Shown in pieces: positions 1-11,284 of a DNA stretch of 64,000 nucleotides. Both the position numbers and the translations under genes were made by a program. This DNA is from Eupeodes corollae (taxonomy: Eukaryota > Arthropoda > Insecta > Diptera > Syrphidae), in NCBI RefSeq assembly GCF_945859685.1, contig NC_079147.1, positions 140,330,645-140,394,644 of the forward strand, given 5' to 3'. Under the pieces are notes generated by a model. The model was not told where the DNA came from, did not search any database, and saw only the letters and a list, made by a program, of their open reading frames with translations. Numbering within the stretch: the first letter of the stretch is position 1; each line of letters opens with the position of its first letter.

Positions 1-1
1 A

Positions 2-1726
2 AAAATAATCAAAAAACCAATAGAAACTTCATTGAATGCTAAAAGTCAACTATCTTCTTCATCTCAACCAACTCGAACTCCATCACCATCGGCTGATAAT
101 TCACGTAAACAACCAATCTATGAAAATGTTGACATACCTCAACAAAGTGCATACCGTGGCTTCAAAAAAGTTTCTAACTCAGAAAATAACGGTCGAGTAG
201 AGATTTTCAATTCTAAGAGTATGCCCGAAAAGCCTAAATCACCTGAAGTCTTACCAAAATTGTCTGAAATTCGTCCTTCGGACGTTGTTCAATCACAAAA
301 ATTTCAACAATCTGCCTTAACTGATTTTATTAAGGATCTTGAAACTAACTATGAGCCCATAGTTATCGAAGAAAAACCAATTGATGGTAAATTACCTTCA
401 GTTAAAACCAAACCTGAAGATATTTCTAAACCCAATGAATCTCAAAAACCTCTTGAAACAAAACCAATACCTTTGCCCCGAAATCTTGTGAAAAATACTT
501 CCGAACCAATGAGTCCACTTCCTTTAGACAGTTGTGTGGATATCCTTCAATCATTTTTGGCAGCCGAACGCTCTGTTGTCTCCTCCGATGGAAACAATTC
601 GCAGCTTGTAAAATCTGCCAATGCAGTAAACTCTTATCCTTCTGATGGTTTTATTCGGCAGGAATCTGCTGTTGAAGTACCATGCTCTAAATTAGACGTC
701 AAAGACCTACCTGACCCGAATTTCATTCGAACTCCTTGTATCACAGTTGATTGTGAAGATAAATTGAAACAAGAATCTGTTAAACCTTCTCAGGCTTTAG
801 TGCGTGATAGTATCTCAAGTGCTGGTGATAGTTCGCCATCCTCAGATATCACTGTTATCTTTAAAGCAGCTCCAGAATCCCCCACCCCCAATAAATCTTC
901 ATTAATGGAAATAGCAAATAGAATGGGTTCCCCCATAGCAGCCAGACGTGATCCGCCGTTAGCACAAAAAAAGCCTGTTTGTGAAAAACCATGTCTCAAA
1001 ATCGATGTTAAAGATTTGCCAGATCCGAATTTTGTTCGAACTGAATGTATTGAGGTAGATAAGAGCGCTTGTTGTAGTGCTACAACACCATTGACTCCGT
1101 CCACTCCTGGATTGGCTCTTCAAAAGACCAATGCAGATATCTTAAAGAAAACCTGCGAAGACATATCAACTTCTCCACCACTCAGTCCCGTTCTCGGTGC
1201 TCGAAATTCTGAAAAACCCAACTTTATGATAGCTAGAGTAGAAGTTGTTGAAACTAAAATTAAGGTGACCACAACCAATGACGCAGAAGTACCACCTGCT
1301 GTGCCCACAACAGCACCTCCTCCTCTGCCATCGGCATCTCCAAAAAATAAAACCAAATCAACCCAAAATTCGAAACCTAAAAATATTTTTGAATTTCTAA
1401 AAAAAAACTTTCAATCAAAACCAGAGGCTGCTGTCGCCCAAGCCGATGAATTCGAACCTATTTCTGTAGACAACTCGATGTTTTATGTGCCCTCTGATGT
1501 AATTGTCACCCCTAATAGCACAAGTAGCAGTCCAAATAAAGACACTCGATCACCATCACCTAACCTAACCTCAAATAATAATGGTGTTAATATTGAAATA
1601 ACTAAAAAAATTACAAGTGATGCTATTGTAGAACAAACAGATTCGGATTTGAATATTACCGATGAAATTAATGAAATTCTTGATGAAGAAATTTCAAAGC
1701 TAGTTGTAGAAGATGCTAAACTTTAG
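2..1726 (+). CDS. 3' part of a long proline/serine-rich protein, possibly an alternative end of smash
   Basis: The frame is open from the window edge to a TAG at 1724-1726, giving about 575 codons; no start codon is needed here because the gene begins further left. The protein is low in structure and rich in P, S, K and E. It has two copies of a motif reading C-x-K-[LI]-D-V-K-D-L-P-D-P-N-F (around residues 218 and 321 counted from position 32), a PIYENV motif near the start, and an acidic C-terminus. The PIYEN motif recurs in the smash exon at 12788 (EPIYENIS), which hints at one locus. A candidate splice donor AAG|GTGACC after 1264 is in phase 0, matching the phase 0 start of the 12788 exon, so the exon could be spliced onward or read to its own stop. 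I recognise no enzyme domain. Gene identity is uncertain; the coding status looks good from length and composition. Confidence 0.7.
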   Translation, partial: KIIKKPIETSLNAKSQLSSSSQPTRTPSPSADNSRKQPIYENVDIPQQSAYRGFKKVSNSENNGRVEIFNSKSMPEKPKSPEVLPKLSEIRPSDVVQSQKFQQSALTDFIKDLETNYEPIVIEEKPIDGKLPSVKTKPEDISKPNESQKPLETKPIPLPRNLVKNTSEPMSPLPLDSCVDILQSFLAAERSVVSSDGNNSQLVKSANAVNSYPSDGFIRQESAVEVPCSKLDVKDLPDPNFIRTPCITVDCEDKLKQESVKPSQALVRDSISSAGDSSPSSDITVIFKAAPESPTPNKSSLMEIANRMGSPIAARRDPPLAQKKPVCEKPCLKIDVKDLPDPNFVRTECIEVDKSACCSATTPLTPSTPGLALQKTNADILKKTCEDISTSPPLSPVLGARNSEKPNFMIARVEVVETKIKVTTTNDAEVPPAVPTTAPPPLPSASPKNKTKSTQNSKPKNIFEFLKKNFQSKPEAAVAQADEFEPISVDNSMFYVPSDVIVTPNSTSSSPNKDTRSPSPNLTSNNNGVNIEITKKITSDAIVEQTDSDLNITDEINEILDEEISKLVVEDAKL

Positions 1727-2063
1727 ATTCAAAATACATGTGAAATTAGGAAACTTTTTAGTAGCGACGCGACGACACTCAGAAAACAAAAATTTTAAAA
1801 ACATATCAAAACTTAAATTTAAAAATTATTATATTGCGTAAAGTTAGTCATCCATAATTTAAAATGTTTTTTGATTTACATATTATGTGCTTTTAAGAGT
1901 TTATTGTTATGTGTTTTACAATTAAATTATTTTTAGATACATTATTTATTTTATTTTTAATTGTTAATATATAACTATATAAAGTTTTAGTTGTTTTTTT
2001 TTTCCTCGAAATTTTATTATATATTTTCTTTCTTCCATTTTTGTTTTTATTTTGGATTTTTAC

Positions 2064-2069
2064 AATAAA
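2064..2069 (+). terminator. Poly(A) signal candidate after the first gene
   Basis: AATAAA lies 338 bp after the TAG at 1726, in a very AT-rich 3' flank. It supports a real transcript end here. The stretch from 1727 to about 2930 shows nothing else I can name. Confidence 0.45.
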
Positions 2070-2929
2070 ATAAAATTTTAAATATTTTCCAAAAAATGTC
2101 TTAAGAGTTGAAATTATTTATCATCCATTATCATATTATATTAGTTATTATTATTCATATGCTCTTCATTATCATAAAGTATAAAAAGTGTATTAAACCT
2201 GTAGAGTACTTGAGAAGTGTGTATTGTATGTATGAATTCTAAAAGGCGTCATCATTTTTAAAATTTTTAAATAAGTTTGAGTATATAAGAATGTCCACGA
2301 AATTACAAAACTGACAAACTATCAAAAAAAAAGAACCAATTTACAATTGTGTTACCAAATAATTCCATCATCAAAAATCAAGTTGTTATGATGCGGTATA
2401 AAATGTATGAACAATAGCTATTGACATTTATTACAAGAAGCGAATCGAACTTTCGACCTAAAGAGAACGTTTGAAAAATCCAATATAGAACTAAATTAAG
2501 ATGGGTGAATTTCGACGTTCAAATGGGTTAACATCGCTTTTTTCAAAATACATAGTTGGCTTTCGAAGTGAATATTGAAATTGAAATCGTGTTGACGAAA
2601 TGAGTGATTTCAAAAACGTTTGCTTTCAATGAAACGTTCGATTCCGTTTTTAAAGTACATATTAATATAGCCCACATAATCATTTCTAAGCTACGAATGT
2701 AGCTTTTCAAGAAGGTTGTTTAAAAATGGTTTCCATTCTGCCAATCTCTGCAACTTCAACCAATCTTCAAACCACGAAGTCCTAGAATTTTACTATCGAG
2801 ACTGCAATCCTACTAACATTAGTTTCAATTTATCTAAACATTAGTTTCATAAAGTTAAAATTAACTTTTAGATACGAAAGGTACAGTGGTAAAAGTTCAG
2901 TTTTAATAAGGAGTTTTTTGTGCAGTTTC

Positions 2930-3390
2930 AAATTGACGCCAGTCCCAGGATTTTGCAGAGTATATCATTATTGCTTCAGAAGTTGCGAGAAAAAAAAAGA
3001 TCATTGTTTTCATGAACGTTGTGCCAAACAGTCCCAATCAAATTCTTCGAAGGAGATAGTTTTCTTTAAATGGTGTCCTTCCATATTAAGGTTGCTAGTA
3101 ATGGTGAAACCTAAGAATTGGTATCTTTCTTTTAATGTTTGGATGTTATCCTCCTCAAAAAAAAAACATTTCTCTCTTACAGCCGAACGCTCCGTTCCTT
3201 TTCGAAACCATTGCTTTTGATTTGCTAAGATTTACCGTAAGGTTAAATTTCAAACAATATTCTCGTAACATATTTACTCGTTTCATAAGCTGCTGCGACT
3301 CGCGTTGTGCTGTTGGTAGCACGAGGTCATCCTTGTACAAACGAATTTTAGTCGCAAGCACTGCGCCGCAAGGCATTTCTTAAAGCAGGT
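2930..3390 (-). mobile_element. Non-LTR retrotransposon fragment (reverse transcriptase)
   Basis: Read on the minus strand, the translation gives a YKDDLVL block (the RT active site, normally YADD), then about 20 residues on LREYCLKFNLTVNLSKSK and further on YQFLGFTITSNLNME. That order is standard for the C-terminal half of a LINE reverse transcriptase. The frame shifts and stops, so it is a dead fragment with no endonuclease part. Element family not assigned. Confidence 0.65.
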
Positions 3391-3489
3391 CTTCAATTCA
3401 AAATTTCTTTAAAGATAATCCTAAAATAAGTATATATAATGCTAGAAGCTACTCGTAAAACTTATTTAAAAAAGCAAGTTTTTTAATAC

Positions 3490-4080
3490 TTGGGCTTGAA
3501 TTACTTTTTTAGAGCTTATTCCACAACTCTTTGTATTTTATGACAGTCCTCACTCTCCTTAGAATACTTTCAAGCAAGTTTTCAATTCTTGTACTCCTGT
3601 ACTCAAGTTTATTCAAGGTTCAGCGAAATATGCCAAGCGTCTTCTTAGAATGGCCTACAAGTTTTCTATCGAATTCAGATCTGGACTTTATACCGGCGGC
3701 TTCATGTTTTGTAAAGATTATTCTCCAATCCTTTGAAATATGTTTCGGATCTCCGTCTAGTTGAAAAATGTCTTCTTCTGTGAGATAAGCGCTTTTATCA
3801 ATAAATGTTGGCAAGTTATCACGTAGAATAGAAAGATATTGTTCTTTTTTTTCATTATTTCTTCTATTCTGAGGTTTAGCCAAGCGAAGTAGCCTCTACC
3901 CATTAAACTGTCAACACCGTGCTTCATTGTTACCTTAACCTGAAGCTTTTGGAAGTTTTTATGCCACAAATGTTCAGCACTCTAATTTTTTTTTGTAGAA
4001 CTTTTCACATTCTTGTCAGACAATTCTGTTTTTTTATTGAAACCCTTACTTATCTTTTAATTTAATTGCTCTATCTAAAA
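3490..4080 (-). mobile_element. Dead Tc1-like transposase fragment
   Basis: Minus-strand frames give WHKNFQKLQVKVTMKHG, then a GSLM-x-x-GYFAW block, EQYLSILRDNLPTFIDKS, and FQLDGDPKHISKDW. The last carries the second catalytic Asp of the Tc1 DDE transposases (family pattern QQDNDPKHTS). A YKELWNKL stretch near 3530 fits the C-terminus. Frame changes near 3760-3880 and stops show that it is inactive. I could not find convincing terminal repeats. Confidence 0.7.
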
Positions 4081-4089
4081 ATGTTTTGG

Positions 4090-5158
4090 CTACAATGATT
4101 TCAGAAACCATAAAAAAATACCTTGGCATAAGTTGTCTGTAGGATAATTTGGAATTAGGTTGGAGCAATGACGCCGACCGTCCTACAATTCTGCTGATTC
4201 ATAGATATGCTTTGAACTTTGTTTACATTTTTGTCATCATTTTTTATAATTTTTCCGTGTTTGTTAAAAAAGGCACTTCTGATATGGTGGTAGAAAAAGT
4301 TTCAGTTAAATATTTTTATACGTTTGTCCTTTTGGAGAATAAGTTTTTCTCAGAAATAAATTATATGAAAGTTTTCCAAATTACAAAGCTTTGTCTTCTA
4401 TATACAGTTTAAATCCTTTTTTTGTTGAAAAATCGCTTTACCACAAATGGTTTGAAACTTTTGACAGATTTTTGTTAAACAGTTAATCTATAACAACTTA
4501 TGAAGATTTTTCGAAAATGTTTTAAAATAATATAAATATTTCAACTGAACATTGAAGAAAGGAAATAGATTTGGAAAATCATCAAGAATTTTATTTAAAA
4601 AAAAATTCCTTCATAAATTAAGATAGTCTTAAAATAACTTCAGTTTATGGTTTTCATAGGTGATTTAAACCTATTTTAAAACAAGCGAAAACGAACGAAC
4701 GAGTCTAAAAATAAACACGATGGAACCTATGTTTAAGCTGTTTTTAAAATATACAAGTTACCAAAATAAACAAACTAGTTGAGAAAATTACGTTGCGATA
4801 CATTTTATTTTAAAATTAAAAAACAAAAATTAAAATGTTTAATCCTTAAGCGTATATAAATATTTTGCTGGATGTTGGAATGCTACCACCCAACAGAAAA
4901 CGAAAGCTCTACTTAATCCGAATCGACCCCTGTGAAATAGATGAAGACAATTTGTATGACAGTTGTCGATTTGTGAAAAAACCGTCAATTTTATGATTGA
5001 CCTTCTAAATATTAAATATTGAAATTCAATACAAATTTTTTCAATATCTGTGTGTTTCCAAATCTTAACAGCACCAATGCGACTTACGTACAATTTCTCA
5101 ACTATCACCAAACACAATAATTTAAAAGATTTCAAAGATTTTGGCTCCAGCTAAGAGA
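4090..5158. other. AT-rich stretch without a recognised gene
   Basis: Short open frames on both strands here have no recognisable motif and AT-driven composition. I see no gene, RNA or clear repeat. Confidence 0.4.
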
Positions 5159-5639
5159 CCGGTTATAGCTATTAGTAAAATCGATCAGCAACATTTTTGT
5201 TTTTAGTTTTTGAACACGTTACAGATTTATTTCTAGCTAAAGATTGATGCAACAAGATGAATCCTATATTCTAGTATTTTTTTTTTAAAGAAAGAAAGCA
5301 TTTAAAGTTTTATTTAATTTATAAATCCATTTTATTTTTTTTAATGATGAAATTTCATTTTACTGAACAGCTGACTGCCAAAAGCCAAAAAAAAACTGCA
5401 ATTTCGTTTTACTGCTGGTGTTCCAATTTTGTACTGTTCCGATCACATCATTTAAAATTTTACTGATGAAAGCAACAGCAGCAAAATTGTCTGAGGCGCG
5501 AAGCTCGATGTTATGATCGAAAGAAAACAACAGTTAATGACGTACATTTACTAATTGCTATAAACGCTCATCAGTAAAATATTTCAGATTCCTCCTGTTT
5601 CAAATTTTACTGATGGATTTTACTTATAGCAATAACCGG
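5159..5639. mobile_element. Small inverted-repeat element (MITE), CCGGTTAT family
   Basis: The left end, from CCGGTTATAGCTATTAGTAA, and the reverse complement of the right end, from CCGGTTATTGCTATAAGTAA, match at 27 of 30 positions (5159-5188 against 5610-5639). The 481 bp between hold no coding frame. This is the shape of a non-autonomous DNA transposon. Related sequence lies at 5660-6043 and 11040-11284. I did not find a secure target duplication, so the superfamily is open. Confidence 0.65.
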
Positions 5640-5659
5640 CCAGTAAAAGCTGTCATTGA

Positions 5660-6045
5660 AGTCGGTGTTTCCCTTTGATTAGAAAAGAAAGCTATATACT
5701 GATTTGATTAGAAATCACACAAAGATTTTTTTAAGAATAAGAAGTGTAATTGCAAAATTATTTATTTTTCTCTAAAAATGTATTTTTCTATTTTCCGGAC
5801 GGAAACATCTGATACTTTAATCTTCATAAGTGAAACGAATCGTTCCAGTGATTTGTGTTCCAATTTTACAAAGTTCTAATGACAGATTTCTGCAAGTAAA
5901 CATTTTACGGTGGTTTTCAATCAGAATATTTTTTTTCAATGAAAGATATTTTTTAATGATCGCTATAAACGACCTCTCGAAAAAATTCCAATGTTTGTTT
6001 TCAGTAATGAAAACCAATGATAGCTATAACTGGCGCCTAATGCAT
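5660..6045. repeat. Dispersed repeat related to the CCGGTTAT element
   Basis: This block shares with 11040-11284 a run of conserved words in the same order: TATATACTG, AATCACACAAA, GATCGCTATAAACGACCT and AATGAAAACCAATG. It ends in TAGCTATAACTGGCGCC, close to the inverted end of the element at 5159-5639. No protein is encoded. Confidence 0.55.
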
Positions 6046-7650
6046 TTTATTTTTTTCCCCTCTAGAAGCCATGTTGTATAGCTTTATGCCAAATTGGACT
6101 AGAATTGAAGTAGAACATACTTTAAACCTCTTTCTAACTAAACAGAGCTGACAAATTCTTAATGAATAGCAGCTGTGTCTAACCTAGATGTTAAATTTAG
6201 ACTCCAGTTCAAATTAACTCGTCTTTAAATCTTGTTTCAAATATGACTATAAATATGCCCCCTAAAGTTTAAAATAATAGTGATTTTACATTTCGAAACT
6301 TAAGTTTATGATATTTTTGTATCGAAATCAATCCGTTTTTTTGGTTGTTCTTAAAACAATTATGTTTTTTATTTTATATATTAAAATTCTCTCAAGTACC
6401 CCGACAGGTTTTCTACAAAGTTTCATAAAATTCACAACTATACCTAACACATTTTTCATCATCAATATCAAAATTAACGTCTTTCAACTTTTTTTTCTTA
6501 AATTTTCATCACACAGCCACAATTAATGTAATCATCTCAACGTTAACAAATTAAAAAAAATACAATAAACAAATATTCCCCAAAGGATATCGCTCTATTC
6601 ATATATTTAAATAATTTATGATCTGGATGTACCTACTCGTTCTCGTATAATAATAACTATTAAATGTCTACTTTGCTGTTCTTTAAAAAAAACGATGTGT
6701 TCATTACAATAATAATTCTGAGATAACAAATTATATCAAACAAAAATAACTTAACAAAAAGTTACAAATTACAATTTTTAAAAGAGTCTATCAATGTTTT
6801 TAATTAATCTTAAAATATTTACAAAGAAAAAAGAATTTAAAAAAAGGAAGCCGCTTAAAAATTAAACAATAATAATAAAATACAATAAATTCTACGCTTT
6901 CAAAAGTGGCAATAACTGTTGATATTTACACTATATAAGATGAAATCCTGAAACATTTTTCAATTACATAATTTATCAAGGTTCTTACGCATCAAATAAA
7001 TTTATTAATAATAAATTCAATAGAAGGTAAGAATCAAAAGTTTTTTGGTGTGTAAGATTCCTTTTTTTTAGATCTGTTTATACCCTTTTTAAATATATTA
7101 TATATTGTACATATATATTTATATTTAAACAAATATTGTATTATAGTTTTTTTTTTAATTAACATTCAAATGTAATACTTATCTTAAGCATGGATTTCTT
7201 TTTGTGTATGTTTCAAAATTAAAATTAATTTTAAAATATTGAGATAAACTTTAAAATACAGCATTAATAATTTAGAATATAAACATAAGGTATTTTTTTC
7301 TTACGATTTTATATCAACCAACTTTATTTATTTCACATTGCCACGCCCCTTTTTGGAACTTTCTTGAACTTTATAGTTAAGGTCAGGGGATATTGTTTAG
7401 CGCTCTTGCAGATCGATGCTCTGACAAGTAGGCTTACAGTGGTGGAAAGCTAAATATCCCTCAAACTTATTAATCTTTATTAAAAGTGTTCAAATAAGAA
7501 TAACTCCATTTTAAACAAATTTAAAATTTTCGTTCCTACAAAACATATTTTTGTAATAATTTGAAAATTTTGTCAAAAATAACAACAATAGACTAAAAAA
7601 TAAATTCACATACGTTATATAAATATAAATTCACATACGTTACGAAATAT
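6046..7650. other. AT-rich stretch without a recognised gene
   Basis: No coding frame with recognisable content. A short direct repeat (ATAAATTCACATACGTTA, two copies about 25 bp apart) lies near 7600-7645. Confidence 0.4.
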
Positions 7651-7656
7651 AAAAAT

Positions 7657-7701
7657 CTTTAAGAATCATCATCATCCCGATGATGAGGATGATTCTTAAA
7701 G
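7657..7701. repeat. Near-perfect 45 bp palindrome
   Basis: CTTTAAGAATCATC (7657-7670) is exactly inverted at 7688-7701, and the inner ATCATC/GATGAT bases extend the pairing. It sits at the boundary between plain AT-rich DNA and GC-richer retroelement remains, so it may mark an element end or a rearrangement joint. Confidence 0.6.
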
Positions 7702-7959
7702 TGCGTTTTATGACAACCGGCAGCCGGTCCTGTCTCACACAACAAGTCTTTATTCCAATAATGAGCCGACGCCATCACACGACGCATCCTTGTTTACGCT
7801 TTCTCTTTAGCGTAAGCATGGTCTACCTCGATGTCGCCTACTATATAATGTTCTATAAAGGGCTTTCCGAGCTGATTCCTAGCCCACCGGAGTCTACCCA
7901 ACTTAGTTTTTGTCACAAAATTAGCTTCGAGGTAGATTGCATATACAGTTCATGATTGT

Positions 7960-8400
7960 AGAGTCTCCAGAATCGTCTTTCCTCACATAAGTGATGTTGA
8001 ACCCTTGGCAAGACCTTTTTCCTGAACGCCACTAAAAGATCAGAGCGCCTTTTACTAGGCACCCAAGTCTTGGATTAATATGAACTATCAACTTGTACAG
8101 CAGCAGCTTAGAAGTTTTGTCAAGATTTCTGGATTTAAGCATTGAAAGACGAAGGCTCTGTTGGATTTGTGTAACCGCTCGTGTATTTCTTCTTCTATAT
8201 TGTTATCGGAAGCTACTATTGACCCAAGGTATTTGAAGGATTGCACTACTTCAAATTCACACTCTGCTGCCTTTATTGGTTCAACAATGTTTGTTTTTCC
8301 TTTGCTAATGAATAGCCCCAGATCTTGCGCCGCCTGCTCGATCTGTTTGAAGGGATATTGTACAACTTATTCGGTTCTGGCTGGACTTGGTGACGATAGT
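7960..8400 (-). mobile_element. Non-LTR retrotransposon fragment (RT C-terminal region)
   Basis: The minus strand reads FEVVQSFKYLGSIVASDNN followed by EEEIHERL. This is the block downstream of the YADD site in endonuclease/RT-type LINEs. Base composition is richer in G+C than its surroundings. Stops and frameshifts throughout; no intact protein. Confidence 0.6.
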
Positions 8401-8422
8401 CCCTGTTGTTGACGTTCCAGAG

Positions 8423-8700
8423 TCACGGATTGCTTTCTCTAACAACGCTAGGTTGATCAGTGGCACCCATGCAGAGTCTTATGTTTTGCTTTGAGCTAAG
8501 AACCGTAAGTTTCTGGCGACAATAATTTTTAAGCTTCCATTTTATTGTTGTGTCAGAAATCGATTTTATTGCTGCTTTGCTATCAACGAAAACCGTGGTA
8601 TAAGTCGGTGAAAGCGCCATTATTGAGACCTGTATTGCAGGGTTTGCCACTACCAATACCTTGGCTTAGTTGACGCTGCCTTTATCAGGGGAGTTTAAAG
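8423..8700 (-). mobile_element. Non-LTR retrotransposon fragment (RNase H-like)
   Basis: The minus strand reads TTVFVDSKAAIKSISD and then KLTVLSSKQNIRLC. This resembles the RNase H domain of I/R1/LOA-type LINEs, with the second-Asp block DSKAA. On the minus strand it lies before the RT fragment at 7960-8400, the reverse of the order inside one element, so the two are probably separate insertions. Confidence 0.55.
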
Positions 8701-9164
8701 GATTAAGCGAGATCAAGTGTTTCCGAAACGAAACCTGCTGTTTCCAACCCGTGCACTCATTGTGCACTCATTCATGTCTATCAGGAAAAATAATTGTGAC
8801 GAGTTGATTAAAGTTCAGACATGGTTTCATATAGTCTGTGCTCACATTGCTCCCCTTCCTATAAAATCTGTACATGTCCTATTTGGCTAGTTTTCCAGCA
8901 ACTGGTTTGACTGAGTACACATACATCTTGTATCCTTATGGCTCAACCGCGTGTTAGGCAGTCGAGCTTTTGACAGGTTTTTTATAAACTTTTCGATATC
9001 ATGTCATAAAACGCCACCTAAAAACTTGCAAAATATAATTTAGCTTCAAACCTTGGGCGTTGAGAAGAAATTTTGTAAATAATTAATTTATTTTTTTTAT
9101 TTTTTTATAAATTAAACAACAGAAAGAAAGACACTGTTGCGATACGACTGGGAAACAAAACAAA

Positions 9165-9568
9165 GGTCAGGTTTAGACGAAATAAGCGACTTGAAAGTAA
9201 GGCAAGTTTCTAGCATCTCATTGGCCAGCTGTCAAAAAATTGCCTTCCAATCAAGGCAACTTTGTTGGAAATTGACTGGGAAGAAACAATTCCATTTAAT
9301 GTTTTGTGTAAAAGGGTTCCCTGTCAAATTGGAAAAGAAGTACAAAACAAATCACAAATCGTGATGGGCCTTGTCTGAGGAGTATTTTGTAGATAATAAT
9401 GTTTTTGATAGTTTTTGTACGATGAATTGTAAGTAGAGGTTAGTGAAGCAAAGTTTCAAGTTTGAAATTTATGACACTTGAAAAACTAACTAGTTGCCTT
9501 GGTCAGAATGTACGTTCAAAGAATGCATTTGACTGCAAACAAAGTCCCTTATGTTGCCTGAACCTACT
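9165..9568 (+). mobile_element. Small inverted-repeat element, GGTCAGGTT family, copy 1
   Basis: It starts GGTCAGGTTTAGACGA and ends GTTGCCTGAACCTAC, giving imperfect inverted ends with core AGGTTYAGRC. Internal sequence matches two other places in this window. The stretch AGAGGTTAGTGAAG to TTGCCTTGGTCAGAAT reappears inverted at 30110-30250, and the TTGGCCAGCTG portion reappears at 46900. It has no coding capacity. Confidence 0.65.
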
Positions 9569-11039
9569 TAATGACAATACAGTTGTCAGCTGTCAAAACG
9601 CGACAAAATAGAGAACAGATATATTAAATCGAGTTCATGATATTTAAGATATAATGCGAGCACAAAGCTAGAGCTACCATTTCAGATTGCCTGATAGGAG
9701 TCCATTGGTCCCAATCCATATGTTAAAGTCGGCATGACCGGATGCATAAGTCTGGTTTAGCTACTACACTTTTATGAACGCTATTGTGGCATATCTGCGG
9801 AAGTTCCACAAGTACGAACTTAGTCATAATTTTTAATAGTTTTTCATTGTTTTCGAACGAAACAAAATTTTTACTGGAATTCAAATGTAGTAACAACCAT
9901 GATATAGAATTCCAACAATGCTAAGTATTTTCAGAATTTAGTTGCTCGGTGGCATAATTGAACTTTATCCCATTGAAGTTATTTCACTTCTTCAAATATT
10001 TGTATTTTACTTTTTTTCATTAAAAAAAATACTTTTTGATTTATTTCTTTAGATATATGGAATTCCCCGTAAATCTGCGACCACAAAATTAATATTATTA
10101 TTTCGTCACCTTATCAATATCGATTAAAATATCATAACATTTTAATATTTATTATAGTAAGTCACTTGGATATTAGTCTGATAGTAAAATCACATTGATT
10201 AAAAAAACAAATGCATTTCCCCAAAATTTGTTTGTCTTTTTCTAGTTGAAACAAATAAAAGGAGTAATAAACAAATAAAATTTGGTAGAAAGTTGTTTTA
10301 TATTTTTATAAATAAGCTAATTAAAAATTGCACTGCTTTGATAAAACAGCTAATCACATGCTCATTAATAATAATTATTAGCAATTTATGCCATTTTTAT
10401 TTTGTTTAAACTCAGTTTTCGTGTGAAAAATAACATAATCAGATTTTTGATAAGACATTGTGTTTGATAAAACGCTTATGAAAATATACAACATGTATTT
10501 AACAAAATTTCGATATCTGCTGGTCTATAAATTTGACCAGTAAGGGTGTTCCTAATTTAAACGTTTATTCTATGTTAATTTACATTATTCATAACGACAA
10601 TCTTGCAACCTTCTAGGAAACGGTTAGTTATTAACTAGATATTATCACCCTTAAAATGACTCATGACTCAAAATGTTTACAAAAATCTACTAATCAAGGA
10701 GCTCTATCGTCTACTGAACATTCTTGGCTTCTTCTCTTAAAAATAATTACTAAGTATTTTTAAATTAATAATATTCTTATCCACTTAATTCTTTGCACAA
10801 TTTTATACAAATCTATTAATTCAGTTTGTCTTTATTAATAAAGTATCACATTTAACACACTGACTAGAAAAGATATTGTTTGGTTTCTGTGCTTTTTATG
10901 TTGATAGAAAGTCATCAAGTTTTCATAAGGTTTTGAAAATAAACCACTTTAAAAATGCTTAAAAATAAACCAAGGGCCAGTTTTTTTTTGGATTCAAGCA
11001 CTTCGTGATAAGAATTAAGTATTTGAGGAAAGGGGCAGT
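9569..11039. other. AT-rich stretch without a recognised gene
   Basis: Nothing coding or structured is recognisable on either strand. Confidence 0.4.
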
Positions 11040-11284
11040 TATTTTTCTTTTTATTAGAAATAAAAATTATATACTGGAAAATCACACAAATAATTTGTTT
11101 ATCAAGAAATTAATTTAATTGCGCAGTAATTTTTCGCGAAAAATGCATTTTTCCATTTCCTGAATGATTTTAACCAGGTTATTTTAATGACAGAAATTTT
11201 CAATGATCGCTATAAACGACCTGTACACACAACTTCAATGATTGGTTTCAATGATGAAAACCAATGGTAACTATAATGGGCTCC
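11040..11284. repeat. Second copy of the dispersed repeat seen at 5660-6045
   Basis: It shares TATATACTG, AATCACACAAA, GATCGCTATAAACGACCT and GATGAAAACCAATG in the same order and spacing as the copy at 5660-6045. A further solo end (GATGAAAACCGATATTAGCT) lies at about 11530-11552. Confidence 0.55.

Noticed and set aside
790..1356. Two minus-strand frames of 104 and 78 codons
   Set aside because: They are the shadow of the long plus-strand coding frame and have no motif of their own.
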